A DNA stretch of 64,000 nucleotides. Origin: Oligella ureolytica DSM 18253. GTDB lineage: Bacteria > Pseudomonadota > Gammaproteobacteria > Burkholderiales > Burkholderiaceae_B. Positions 8,611 through 17,214 of this stretch are shown in pieces (positions within the stretch are counted from its first letter, which is position 1; the number at the start of each line of letters is the position of its first letter). The position numbers and the translations under genes are program-made. The stretch covers positions 1,752 through 65,751 of the forward strand of contig NZ_KB892302.1 of assembly GCF_000373745.1 (NCBI RefSeq), given 5' to 3'. Below the pieces are notes generated by a model that saw only the letters and a list, made by a program, of their open reading frames with translations, was not told the origin of the DNA and made no database searches.

Positions 8611-9639
8611 ATGAATATACTCGGTTTTGAAAGTTCCTGTGATGAAACAGGTGTCGCCATTGTAAATACAGAACAAGGTTTGCTTGCGCACGCCGTACAT
8701 AGTCAGATTGATATGCACAAGGCATACGGTGGCGTGGTGCCTGAATTGGCGTCACGTGATCATATCCGTCGGGTGCTGCCGCTAACATACGATGTATTAA
8801 AAAATGCTAGTTTGACGATTGAGGATATTGATGCGGTGGCTTTTACCGCGGGGCCCGGCTTATCCGGTGCTTTATTAGTAACGGCTAGCGTGGCTCAAGC
8901 CTTTGCTTGGAGTCATGATTTGCCGACGATTCCTATTCATCACTTAGAGGGGCATTTGCTGTCGCCGATGTTATCACCGGAGGTGCCAGAGTTTCCGTTT
9001 GTCGCTCTTTTAGTGTCGGGTGGTCATACGCAATTAATGCGAGTTGATGCTGTAGGTCAATATGAATTGCTCGGAGAAACCTTGGACGACGCAGCGGGTG
9101 AGGCGTTTGATAAGTCCGCTAAGCTCATGGGTCTGCCATACCCTGGTGGACCTCATCTTGCTAAGTTGGCACAAGGAGGAGACCCTAATCGTTTTCAATT
9201 GCCGCGACCGCTTAAGCATAGTCCGAACTTGGATTTTAGTTTTAGTGGTCTCAAAACGGCGGTGCTTACTACGTTAAGAAAACTGGAAAAAGAAGGTGAG
9301 GTGAGTGCTCAGGACTATTCTGATCTGGCGGCCGCAACTGAAACTGCCATTGTTGATGTCTTAGGCTATAAGTCAATTAAAGCGATGAAGCAAAGCGGCC
9401 TTAAGCGTTTAGTGGTGGCCGGTGGTGTGGGCGCTAATATCCACCTAAGAAGCTTTTTAGAAAAGCAAATGGCCAAACTAGGTGGTGAGGTTTTCTTCCC
9501 GCCTCTCGCACTCTGTACGGATAATGGCGCAATGATTGCTCACGCAGCAAGTGAGCGGGTAAAAGCGGGTTTGGTTGATTTGACTGAGCGCAATTACAGC
9601 ACTCGTATCCGCACCCGCTGGGATCTCGCTGAGATTTAG
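8611..9639 (+). CDS. tsaD: tRNA threonylcarbamoyladenosine (t6A37) synthase subunit TsaD
   Basis: A 342-residue ASKHA-fold enzyme that transfers threonylcarbamoyl to A37 of ANN-decoding tRNAs with TsaB and TsaE. The metal-binding pair is visible in HHLEGH (His111, His115). N-terminal [22 protein letters not shown] and the late VVAGGVGAN and [10 protein letters not shown] nucleotide-binding motifs are intact. Length is normal. Its TAG overlaps the stop codon of plsY on the other strand by 3 bp, so the two genes converge with no spacer. It is unlinked here from rpsU-dnaG-rpoD, its neighbour in many gammaproteobacteria. Confidence 0.96.
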   Translation: MNILGFESSCDETGVAIVNTEQGLLAHAVHSQIDMHKAYGGVVPELASRDHIRRVLPLTYDVLKNASLTIEDIDAVAFTAGPGLSGALLVTASVAQAFAWSHDLPTIPIHHLEGHLLSPMLSPEVPEFPFVALLVSGGHTQLMRVDAVGQYELLGETLDDAAGEAFDKSAKLMGLPYPGGPHLAKLAQGGDPNRFQLPRPLKHSPNLDFSFSGLKTAVLTTLRKLEKEGEVSAQDYSDLAAATETAIVDVLGYKSIKAMKQSGLKRLVVAGGVGANIHLRSFLEKQMAKLGGEVFFPPLALCTDNGAMIAHAASERVKAGLVDLTERNYSTRIRTRWDLAEI

Positions 9640-10328
9640 CGATGAGTTTTTTGACGTTTTTTCTTTGTTGAGACAGTGGCAGCAGGCTTGATAACCGCTG
9701 CCTTTTTACTACCAATTTTGCTCTCTTTGCCGTGCAAAAGATTATCAATATTTTTCTTATGCTTGTAGACTAAGCAAGACACAATAAATAAAATAGCAAC
9801 AAACCAAGGCCACGAGAAAGTGCCGTTACCGATATTTAAAAATAAATAATAAATAGGTGCCATGACAGCACTGACGATAGCGGCTAAAGAAGAATATTTG
9901 AATAATATCGCGATGAGCAGCCAAGTGATAATACAAATTAGTCCGAGTAAGGGACTAAGAGCTAATAACACCCCCACACCGGTCGCTACTCCTTTGCCAC
10001 CTTTAAAACCAAGCATGATTGAATACACATGACCTAAAAACACGGCAATGGCGGCGATTGTTACTAGCCACGGGGAGAGGTGCCAATGCTGGACTATTTT
10101 TATAGTGATAAAGACAGTTACATAGCCTTTTAGCAGATCTCCCAGTAGAGTGATAATCGCGGCTTTTTTATTGCCACTCCGTAAGACATTAGTGGCGCCG
10201 GGATTGCCTGACCCATAGCTGCGAGGATCTTCGAGGTTAAGTAGCTTAGAACTGATGATCGCAAAAGAAACTGAGCCAATCAGGTAGCCGGATATAGCAC
10301 AAATGACGGCAAATAATAAAGAGGACAT
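9636..10328 (-). CDS. plsY: Acyl-phosphate:glycerol-3-phosphate acyltransferase PlsY
   Basis: A 230-residue multi-spanning inner-membrane enzyme that makes lysophosphatidate from glycerol-3-phosphate and acyl-phosphate, the first step of phospholipid synthesis. The three family loops are present: [11 protein letters not shown] with [12 protein letters not shown] (~40-51), and [14 protein letters not shown] (~109-122). Five hydrophobic helices can be traced. The C-terminus carries an added ~25-residue basic tail (KKKRQKTHR) beyond the usual ~200-residue enzyme. It is convergent with tsaD, with overlapping stop codons, and divergent from surE across 183 bp. Confidence 0.93.
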   Translation of the reverse strand: MSSLLFAVICAISGYLIGSVSFAIISSKLLNLEDPRSYGSGNPGATNVLRSGNKKAAIITLLGDLLKGYVTVFITIKIVQHWHLSPWLVTIAAIAVFLGHVYSIMLGFKGGKGVATGVGVLLALSPLLGLICIITWLLIAILFKYSSLAAIVSAVMAPIYYLFLNIGNGTFSWPWFVAILFIVSCLVYKHKKNIDNLLHGKESKIGSKKAAVIKPAATVSTKKKRQKTHR

Positions 10329-10511
10329 GCTTGCTGACTCTTAAAATAGTTAATTAAGTTTTGTATTATATGGAAAAATATAAACTATCTAGCAATAGAG
10401 GCAAGAAAAATAATTTTCTAAACTTTTTTCATTGTAGTCAATGTCAGAGACTGTCTCTAAGGCTGCTATAATCTTTTAGTCTAAATTGATTTATCATTCT
10501 TTTTGGTATTT

Positions 10512-11261
10512 ATGAGAAAACATATTCTTCTTTCTAATGATGACGGTTACAGCGCTAGAGGTATAGAGGCATTGTACGAAGCCCTCAGTGATATCGCTGA
10601 TGTGACGGTCGTCGCACCTGAAACCAATCATAGTGGCGCCTCTAATTCATTAACTTTAAATCGTCCGCTGGCTATACGCCAAGCTAAAAATGGCTTTTAC
10701 TATGTTAATGGCACGCCATCAGACTCGGTGCATGTGGCTCTAACAGGTTTAGTTGACAAAAAGATTGATTTAGTAGTAGCCGGTATTAATAACGGCGCCA
10801 ATCTAGGCGAAGATACTTTATATTCTGGTACGGTCGCAGCAGCCACAGAGGGTTTCTTATTTGGCTATCCGGCCATTGCCTTTTCTTTGGTAGAGCGTGA
10901 GTGGCCACATTTAGATGCGGCGGCTGAGATTAGCCAATACATTGTTAAAAAGCAGTTAGAGAAGCCGCGCCAATCGCCTATGCTCTTAAGCGTTAATATT
11001 CCTGCTTTAGCGAGTCATGATCCAAATAATATTCGTATCACTCGTTTGGGTCGACGTCATCCTTCACAAGCCGTTGTTCCAACGATCAGTCCTAACGGTG
11101 AAACAATGTACTGGATTGGTTCGGTGGGTAATGTCCGAGATTTTGCCGATGACACTGATTTTGGTACGGTACAAAATGGTCACGTCGCGATTACTCCTTT
11201 GGATTTGGATCTAACCCATCATGACGAAATAGAATTAACTCAACGCTGGATTCACAGTTAG
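10512..11261 (+). CDS. surE: 5'/3'-nucleotidase SurE
   Basis: A 249-residue metal-dependent phosphatase acting on nucleoside monophosphates, linked to stationary-phase survival. The metal ligands are visible in LLSNDDGYSARG (Asp10, Asp11), NHSGASNSLT and GINNGANLGEDTLYSGTVAAA. ATG at 10512 is chosen over a TTG three codons upstream because it gives the canonical start right before the first strand. A perfect TATAAT lies at 10467-10472, but no good -35 is seen. It is the first gene of surE-pcm-nlpD, a classic order. Confidence 0.94.
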   Translation: MRKHILLSNDDGYSARGIEALYEALSDIADVTVVAPETNHSGASNSLTLNRPLAIRQAKNGFYYVNGTPSDSVHVALTGLVDKKIDLVVAGINNGANLGEDTLYSGTVAAATEGFLFGYPAIAFSLVEREWPHLDAAAEISQYIVKKQLEKPRQSPMLLSVNIPALASHDPNNIRITRLGRRHPSQAVVPTISPNGETMYWIGSVGNVRDFADDTDFGTVQNGHVAITPLDLDLTHHDEIELTQRWIHS

Positions 11262-11275
11262 CAGTTTTAGTTTTA

Positions 11276-12136
11276 ATGACAAAAAAATCTTTAACATTTA
11301 GACCGCATTTGCGTGATGGGCAGATTAAGCGAGAAGCAGCTAAGCTCGAAGGGATGGGAATGATTCGTAAGCCTGTTGTGTCTGCAGCTAATAGCAATAC
11401 TCGCATTCTTTCAGCGAATCGTCCTTTAATTGACGGTTCGCTTAAATCGTCCCGTTCGCCGACGCAGTCAAGCTGTCGTATTTCTGTAAATATCGGGCTC
11501 AACTCAACACGTATGCGCGAGTTGATGGTGGAGCGTTTGCAACAACAAGGTATCAGTAATCAGGCGGCACTGGAAGCTATGTTAGCGGTGCCGCGTCATG
11601 CTTTTGTGGATCAGGGCTTAGCAAGTCGGGCATATGATGATGCGGCTTTGCCCATTGGGTTTAAACAAACTATTTCCCAGCCTTATATCGTTGCGCGCAT
11701 GGTGTCCCTAGCGCTCGAAGGCGCTTCAAATCAGCGTGTCTTGGAAATAGGGGCTGGGTGTGGTTATCAAACGGCGGTGCTAGCTGAGGTTTATCAGCAA
11801 GTGTTTGCGATCGAACGCATCCGTGGTCTTTATGAGTTAGGCTCAGAAAATCTTGCTCATTTGCCTTATACTTCGCATATTCATTTGAAATATGGGGATG
11901 GTCTAAAGGGGCTGCCACAATATGCGCCATTTGATGCTATTGTCATTGCTGCTGCGGGCTTGGAAATTCCCCAAACATTATTAGATCAATTGGTCATCGG
12001 TGGGCGCTTAATTGCCCCGGTGGGTGACGCACGGCAGTATTTAGTCATGTTTGAGAGGGTGGGCCAACAACGCTGGGAAAGGCATGAACTTGAAGAAACG
12101 CGTTTTGTGCCTTTGCTTCCGGGTATTCAGTCTTAA
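11276..12136 (+). CDS. pcm: Protein-L-isoaspartate O-methyltransferase with N-terminal extension
   Basis: A 286-residue SAM-dependent enzyme that methylates isoaspartyl residues in aged proteins. The catalytic fold starts near residue 77 (RMRELMVERLQQQGI). It includes PRHAFVDQGLASRAYDDAALPIGFKQTISQPYIVARM, the SAM-binding VLEIGAGCGYQTAVLAE, and GGRLIAPVGD. The preceding ~75 residues are basic and low-complexity, and the usual enzyme is ~210-220 residues. Such extensions occur in betaproteobacterial Pcm. The ATG is 14 bp after surE, and the extension is fully in frame, so it is taken as real. An internal start at the ATG near 11513 is possible. Confidence 0.9.
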   Translation: MTKKSLTFRPHLRDGQIKREAAKLEGMGMIRKPVVSAANSNTRILSANRPLIDGSLKSSRSPTQSSCRISVNIGLNSTRMRELMVERLQQQGISNQAALEAMLAVPRHAFVDQGLASRAYDDAALPIGFKQTISQPYIVARMVSLALEGASNQRVLEIGAGCGYQTAVLAEVYQQVFAIERIRGLYELGSENLAHLPYTSHIHLKYGDGLKGLPQYAPFDAIVIAAAGLEIPQTLLDQLVIGGRLIAPVGDARQYLVMFERVGQQRWERHELEETRFVPLLPGIQS

Positions 12137-12264
12137 TAAAAAATGTTACCCTCAAGAAAGAGTCGATAGGCTACAATTAATTTAATATAGCGAATTTTCC
12201 GAATTTTCGTTAGATAGTATCGTAATTTTGATTTTTAAAGTCCCTTAGTGAAAAGGTTTATTTG

Positions 12265-12978
12265 ATGAATAGAAAAATATATACCGTCGGAGCAATATGT
12301 TTTTCAGCTTTATTGGCTGCTTGTGGTTCTAGCTCAAAAGCCCCAATTACATCGGCTGGTGGTTCAGGCGCTACAAGTTCAGCCGGTACCTACGTCGTTC
12401 AGCGTGGTGACACTTTGTATTCAATTGCGCAAAGACATGGCACGACAGTAGCGAATCTTAGCAGTCTTAATCGTATTAGCAATCCATCACAGTTGGAGGT
12501 TGGTCAGCGCTTAACTGTTCGTGGCGGTACGGCTGCTCGCTCGTCGGCGTCAACAGCAACTGCGAGTAGGGCGTCTGCAGCCAGCTCTTCTCAACCTACG
12601 CGTGCGGCTGATGCAGCGGCCATATCTTGGGAGTGGCCGGTGCGTGGCAAGGTCATCACCCAATTTTCCAATACGACACGTGGTATAGATATCGCCGGTA
12701 CTGTCGGGACACCGATCAATTCAGCCGCTGATGGTACTGTGTCTTATGTGGGTAATGGTTTGCGTGGTCTTGGCAATTTGGTGTTGGTCACGCACAGTAA
12801 CGGATTCATCACTGCTTATGCACACAATAGTCGCATTACAGTACAGACTAATGAGCGTGTCAAAAAGGGTCAAAAAATCGCTGAGTTAGGTGATACTGAT
12901 GCGACGTCTCCTCGCTTACATTTCCAGGTTCGTCGTAATGGCACACCCGTCAATCCTCTTTCTTACTTACCTCGATAG
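12265..12978 (+). CDS. nlpD: LysM/LytM-domain lipoprotein NlpD
   Basis: A 237-residue outer-membrane lipoprotein that activates septal amidase (AmiC) during cell separation. The signal peptide ends in the lipobox LLAAC (Cys20). A LysM domain follows (~43-86, YVVQRGDTLYSIAQ...LEVGQRLTV), then a Ser/Ala linker and a LytM domain. The LytM metal site is degenerate (RGIDIAG in place of the first His motif) as in NlpD, so it should have no hydrolase activity of its own. ATG at 12265 is used; a TTG lies one codon earlier. Gene order surE-pcm-nlpD is kept, but rpoS does not follow. Confidence 0.93.
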   Translation: MNRKIYTVGAICFSALLAACGSSSKAPITSAGGSGATSSAGTYVVQRGDTLYSIAQRHGTTVANLSSLNRISNPSQLEVGQRLTVRGGTAARSSASTATASRASAASSSQPTRAADAAAISWEWPVRGKVITQFSNTTRGIDIAGTVGTPINSAADGTVSYVGNGLRGLGNLVLVTHSNGFITAYAHNSRITVQTNERVKKGQKIAELGDTDATSPRLHFQVRRNGTPVNPLSYLPR

Positions 12979-12993
12979 TTTTTATAAGTTGTT

Positions 12994-13773
12994 ATGAGCC
13001 CACACCTTGTCTTTGACCTTGAAACTATTCCTGATGCGCATGGTATTCGTCAGTTAATGCAATTTGATGAGGAGTTATCGGATGCTGAGGTGGTGGAGCT
13101 TGCGCAGCAGCAAAGACTTGAGCAGACAGGTTCAGATTTTATGCCGTTGCATCTTCAGAAAATTGTCGCGATTGGGTGTGTTTTTAGAAATAAAAACGAC
13201 TTCCACGTGAAGTGTCTTGGTGAGCCTGATGACGATGAAGCAAGCTTGGTGCGTAGTTTTTTTAAAGTCATTGATCATTACACGCCGACGATCGTCTCAT
13301 GGAATGGTTCCGGCTTTGATTTTCCGGTGCTGCATTACCGAGCATTAATTCATGGCATAGCTTCTAGGCGTTATTGGGATAAGGGTCAAGATGATCGTGA
13401 TTTTAAATTTAATAATTACTTAAGTCGTTATCACGACAGGCACGTTGATTTGATGGATGTGTTGTCTGGCTATACGTTTAAGGCCAATGCACCTTTAGAT
13501 CAACTGGCCAAGTTGTGTGGGTTTCCCGGCAAGTTGGGTATGGATGGGAGTCAGGTTTGGCCGACATGGCTTGCGGGTGGTATTGATGAGATCCGAGCTT
13601 ATTGCGAGACGGATGTTGTCAATACCTGGCTCATGTATTTGCGCTATCAACTACTAAGATGTGATCTTGATCAGGTCGCTTACGATGAAGAGATTCGCTT
13701 GGTCTATGAGTCTTTATCTGCGATTAGCGATCGCGCTCCTTGGGATGAATATCTTGCCCAATGGGACCTGTAA
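12994..13773 (+). CDS. 3'-5' exonuclease, DEDDy type (PolB-like exo domain)
   Basis: A 259-residue stand-alone proofreading-type exonuclease of the PF10108 family. DEDDy residues are visible: Asp8 and Glu10 in FDLETIPD, Asp109 in SWNGSGFDFPVL, and Tyr203...Asp207 in AYCETDVVNTW. No polymerase domain is attached. The substrate, DNA or RNA, is not known for these proteins. It occupies the position where rpoS normally follows nlpD, 15 bp after the nlpD stop, so it probably shares that transcript. Its proximity to rlmD is also seen in betaproteobacteria. Confidence 0.85.
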   Translation: MSPHLVFDLETIPDAHGIRQLMQFDEELSDAEVVELAQQQRLEQTGSDFMPLHLQKIVAIGCVFRNKNDFHVKCLGEPDDDEASLVRSFFKVIDHYTPTIVSWNGSGFDFPVLHYRALIHGIASRRYWDKGQDDRDFKFNNYLSRYHDRHVDLMDVLSGYTFKANAPLDQLAKLCGFPGKLGMDGSQVWPTWLAGGIDEIRAYCETDVVNTWLMYLRYQLLRCDLDQVAYDEEIRLVYESLSAISDRAPWDEYLAQWDL

Positions 13774-13864
13774 TTAACTGAAATATATCAACCGATTTTG
13801 AAATCTTTTTGAAACTCCTCCTACGTTAAACTGATTTTGATTGTTAACCAATAGGAGTTTTTTC

Positions 13865-14515
13865 ATGAAGATTAATTCATTATTAAAAGTATCTGCCATT
13901 GCTTTAGGCCTTTCATTAGCCGGCACAACAATGGCTCAATCAGCCCCTGATTCTCAGGCAGCCGAAGCAGTCAGTCAACGCGCTGACAAAACAGAACGTG
14001 GTCATCACGCTCACCAGGGTGACAAATCTCGACGAGGACATCACCATCATGGCATGAGAGGTGGCAAGTATCATCATGGTTTTAAGGGCGATGTGGGGTT
14101 ATTAGTACCGGGCTACGGTCCAGTTAGTCAAGAGTTTACTGATACCTTGGCTTTGTCTGATGATCAAAAATCTAAAATCGAAGCACTTAAAGCAGAGATT
14201 AAGCAAGCAATGGAGGAGCGCCGAGAGTCTAAAGAGCATCCATTTGCTGCAGTTGAAGAAAAGCGTGCTAAGCAGTTAGCTGAACAAAAGCTTGATCCTG
14301 AAGCCATGCTTAAAGAGCGCCAGAAAATTAAAGAGTCTATGCAAGAGCGTCATGAGGAATTCACCGAAGAGTGGCTGGCGATATGGAATGATCTAAATGA
14401 TGAGCAACAAGCTAAAGTTGCTGGTTATTTCCAAGAGCAAGATGCTAAGCGTGCTGAACGAGCAGAAAAAAGACAGCAGAAAAAGCAAGAGCGTAGCGAA
14501 CAAAAGTCTCAGTAA
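13865..14515 (+). CDS. His-rich periplasmic Spy/CpxP-like protein
   Basis: A 216-residue protein with a Sec signal (cleavage likely after AGTTMA, ~residue 24). A His/Gly/Lys-rich segment with HHAHQGDK and GHHHHG follows (~46-75). Then comes a long charged helical region (~95-200) with LALSDDQKSKIEALKAEI and a repeat-like LNDEQQAKV. The pattern of signal peptide, all-helical core and LTdeQ-type motifs resembles Spy/CpxP chaperone-like proteins, and the His cluster suggests metal binding. A strong AGGAG precedes ATG at 13865, which is why an upstream in-frame TTG at 13841 was not used. The function is inferred only. Confidence 0.7.
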   Translation: MKINSLLKVSAIALGLSLAGTTMAQSAPDSQAAEAVSQRADKTERGHHAHQGDKSRRGHHHHGMRGGKYHHGFKGDVGLLVPGYGPVSQEFTDTLALSDDQKSKIEALKAEIKQAMEERRESKEHPFAAVEEKRAKQLAEQKLDPEAMLKERQKIKESMQERHEEFTEEWLAIWNDLNDEQQAKVAGYFQEQDAKRAERAEKRQQKKQERSEQKSQ

Positions 14516-14582
14516 TTAAAGTTGTATAAGTTGTTCAATGTGTTTCTCCAACAAATCAACTAAGTAGTAGACTTCCCCTTAG

Positions 14583-14619
14583 CGGCATTAGAGATTAATT
14601 TCCTAATGCCGTTTTTTTT
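14583..14619 (+). terminator. Rho-independent terminator after the Spy-like gene
   Basis: A perfect 9-bp stem, CGGCATTAG (14583-14591) with CTAATGCCG (14603-14611), an 11-base loop and eight T residues. It isolates the Spy-like gene from rlmD. Confidence 0.9.
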
Positions 14620-14670
14620 AATCATCATGAATCTCGGGTAAAATAGCCACTTAGCTTTATCAGGTGAGAT

Positions 14671-16047
14671 ATGTCCGAAGTTTTAACGATTGAATCTATG
14701 GATCTTGAGGCGCGTGGTGTTGCGCGTCGTGATGGTAAGACAATTTTTGTAGTTGGTGCATTGCCGGGCGAAAAAGTACTGGCTAATGTTTATAGAAAAA
14801 AGCCTTCTTATGAACTTGCTTTTGCTGAAAAAATCTTAGAGCCTTCTTCGTTGAGGGTGGAGCCGCCTTGTCCTAATTACGGGATGTGCGGTGGATGTGC
14901 GATGCAGCATCTTGACCCCAGTGCGCAAGTTGCGATTAAGCAAAGAGCGTTAGAAGACTGTTTTAAGCATATTGCTAAGCTGAAAATACCACAGATTTTA
15001 CCGGCGATTTATGGTCCATCATGGCAATATCGCTATCGTGCGCGTTTGTCTGTGCGTTATGTGATTAAAAAAGGTACTGTTCTAGTTGGTTTCAGAGAGC
15101 GTAAGGGTAGGTATATTGCTGATATGACCGAATGTTTGGTGCTACCTAAAAAGGTATCGGATATGTTGGCTCCCTTACGTCAGTTAATTGCTTCTTTGAC
15201 TGTTAAAGAGAGAGTCCCTCAAATTGAGGTGGCCGTCGGTGATGAATCGTTGGTGTTGGTGTTGCGCCATCTAGACCCGCTAATAGCAGAAGATATCACT
15301 AACTTAAGGCAGTTTGCACTTGAGCACGGAATTAGTTGGTGGTTGCAACCTGAAGGGCCTGAGAGTGTTTATGCTTTAGAACCGGAAGACGAAGATAGAT
15401 TAGCCTACGGCTTGCCTCAATTTGATTTGCGAATGGGGTATAAACCGGCTGATTTTACTCAGGTTAATCCTTTAATTAATCGTGCCATGATCGCCAAAGC
15501 CTTAAGCCTGTTGGCTGTTGAGCCGGAGGATAGAGTTGCTGATTTATTTTGTGGACTCGGTAATTTCAGTTTACCCTTGGCAACTCAAGCTAAAGAAGTT
15601 GTGGGGATTGAGGGTAGTGCAACCCTAACCGCACGCGCAACCGAAGCGGCTAGAGCTCATGGTCTAGAGGATACAGCCACTTTTTCGACATTGAATTTAT
15701 TTGAGGTTGATGTGGAGTGGCTGAGAGCACTAGGTTACTTTGATCGTATGTTGATTGACCCACCACGTGATGGTGCCATGGCAGTCTGTACCGCCTTAGC
15801 AGCTTTGAGTGCAGAGGAACGGCCTAAACGTATCGTCTATGTATCCTGTAGTCCTTCGACTTTAGCGCGCGATGCCGATATCTTGGTTCACCAAGGGGGT
15901 TATCGCTTAATTAGTGCCGGGGTGATTAATATGTTTCCGCATACAGCTCATGTTGAGTCTATCGCTGTATTTGAATATCATCTGGGTGACCCGATTCCTG
16001 AGCTGAAGGTTGAGGAAGTCGAGGAAGAAGAAGTTGTGATTGTTTAG
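14671..16047 (+). CDS. rlmD: 23S rRNA (uracil(1939)-C5)-methyltransferase
   Basis: A 458-residue SAM enzyme making m5U1939 in 23S rRNA. It has an N-terminal TRAM domain (~1-55), a 4Fe-4S cluster site with Cys67, Cys73 and Cys76 (CPNYGMCGGC) plus a Cys at ~155 (MTECLVL), the SAM motif DLFCGLGNFSLPLA, LIDPPRDGA, and the catalytic Cys at ~393 in VSCSPSTLARD. All key residues are intact. The C-terminal tail of Glu/Val is acidic and slightly longer than usual. It is a monocistronic unit, bounded by terminators at 14583-14619 and 16078-16106. Confidence 0.95.
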   Translation: MSEVLTIESMDLEARGVARRDGKTIFVVGALPGEKVLANVYRKKPSYELAFAEKILEPSSLRVEPPCPNYGMCGGCAMQHLDPSAQVAIKQRALEDCFKHIAKLKIPQILPAIYGPSWQYRYRARLSVRYVIKKGTVLVGFRERKGRYIADMTECLVLPKKVSDMLAPLRQLIASLTVKERVPQIEVAVGDESLVLVLRHLDPLIAEDITNLRQFALEHGISWWLQPEGPESVYALEPEDEDRLAYGLPQFDLRMGYKPADFTQVNPLINRAMIAKALSLLAVEPEDRVADLFCGLGNFSLPLATQAKEVVGIEGSATLTARATEAARAHGLEDTATFSTLNLFEVDVEWLRALGYFDRMLIDPPRDGAMAVCTALAALSAEERPKRIVYVSCSPSTLARDADILVHQGGYRLISAGVINMFPHTAHVESIAVFEYHLGDPIPELKVEEVEEEEVVIV

Positions 16048-16077
16048 TAGATAGCGTGCTTTGTGATAGTAAAGAAG

Positions 16078-16106
16078 GCTCCGGCAGTGATGTGCGGGGC
16101 TTTTTT
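16078..16106 (+). terminator. Rho-independent terminator after rlmD
   Basis: The stem GCTCCG (16078-16083) pairs with CGGGGC (16095-16100, one G-U) around an 11-base loop and is followed by six T. It separates the housekeeping gene from the CRISPR-cas block. Confidence 0.75.
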
Positions 16107-16147
16107 ATATTATCTTTATCTAATTTTTCTAAAAAGGTAATAAATTT

Positions 16148-16175
16148 TAGACATCAAATATTTTCACCCTATAAT
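16148..16175 (+). promoter_or_regulatory. Likely sigma-70 promoter of the cas operon
   Basis: The box TAGACA (16148-16153, 5 of 6 to consensus), a 16-bp spacer and a perfect TATAAT (16170-16175) lie in AT-rich sequence about 70 bp before cas1. No other strong promoter is seen before the five overlapping or closely packed cas genes. Confidence 0.55.
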
Positions 16176-16245
16176 AAGTAATTGAGAAGCATTTTATTTT
16201 GAATATAAAATTTCAAGCTAACTTTGTATAAGATAAGAGGCGTGT

Positions 16246-17214
16246 GTGGAGCAGTTGACAGACTTAAAAGCAATCCTACATTCAAAAAGAGCCAATATCT
16301 ATTATCTGCAGTATTGCAGAGTCATGCAGAAGGACGGTCGAGTCCTTTATCTCACAGAAGAAGACAAGAAAAATCTTTATTACAACATCCCTATAGCTAA
16401 CACGACTTGCTTGTTGCTAGGAACTGGTACATCTATTACTCAGGCAGCTATGCGTATGTTAGCTCAAGCCGGCGTGTTAGTTGGTTTTTCCGGAGGTGGT
16501 GGCACACCGCTACTGATGGGCTCAGAAATAGAATGGCTAACTCCCCAAAGTGAGTATCGTCCTACGGAGTATGTCCAAGGATGGATGAGTTTCTGGTTTG
16601 ATGAAGACAAACGCTTGGAAGTAGCAAAAGAGTTTCAGATTGCACGTTTGCATTTTTTACAAAAACTCTGGTCAAAAGATAGGGAGTTAAAGCAGGAAGG
16701 CTTTGATTCTGGCGAACCTATCATCAAGAGCCTTGTAGAAGAGTTTTCGATGAAGATCGCTACAGCCGATAGAGTAGGAAAATTACTGCAATTAGAAGCG
16801 GAAGTCACAAAAAAATTATATAAATTTGCTGCAGGAAGAACTGGTTATCAGGACTTTAGTAGAGACCGTGATGCGACAGACAAAGCAAATGAGTTTCTCA
16901 ATCATGGCAATTATTTAGCCTATGGTTTAGCGGCAACCACGCTCTGGGTTTTGGGGATTCCACATGGTTTTGCAGTAATGCACGGTAAAACTCGCCGTGG
17001 TGCTTTAGTGTTTGATGTTGCAGACCTTATTAAAGATTCAATTATCTTACCCTGGGCATTTATTTGTGCTAAAGAAAAAGCTACAGAGCAAGAATTCCGA
17101 CAACAGTGCTTGCAAGCTTTTACTGATCATAAGGTTTTAGATTTCATGTTTAATGAAGTAAAGCGAGCTGCTCTTAAGTACACGTCACAAAAAGCTGATG
17201 GTGAAGACTTATGA
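16246..17214 (+). CDS. cas1: CRISPR-associated integrase Cas1, subtype I-F
   Basis: A 322-residue Cas1, the metal-dependent integrase that inserts new spacers at the leader-proximal repeat. The I-F type is clear from the N-terminus ([20 protein letters not shown]) and [19 protein letters not shown]. Catalytic residues are in place: Glu at ~184-186, His246 in [15 protein letters not shown], and Asp257/Asp260. The start is GTG at 16246 with AAGAGG just upstream. Its stop overlaps the next start in ATGA, so Cas1 and the Cas2-Cas3 fusion are translationally coupled, as expected for partners in one adaptation complex. Confidence 0.95.
   Translation: MEQLTDLKAILHSKRANIYYLQYCRVMQKDGRVLYLTEEDKKNLYYNIPIANTTCLLLGTGTSITQAAMRMLAQAGVLVGFSGGGGTPLLMGSEIEWLTPQSEYRPTEYVQGWMSFWFDEDKRLEVAKEFQIARLHFLQKLWSKDRELKQEGFDSGEPIIKSLVEEFSMKIATADRVGKLLQLEAEVTKKLYKFAAGRTGYQDFSRDRDATDKANEFLNHGNYLAYGLAATTLWVLGIPHGFAVMHGKTRRGALVFDVADLIKDSIILPWAFICAKEKATEQEFRQQCLQAFTDHKVLDFMFNEVKRAALKYTSQKADGEDL

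Noticed and set aside
9636-9639. Overlap of the tsaD and plsY stop codons as a possible annotation error
   Set aside because: Both proteins have normal family ends in frame; converging genes sharing stop-codon bases are common in compact genomes.
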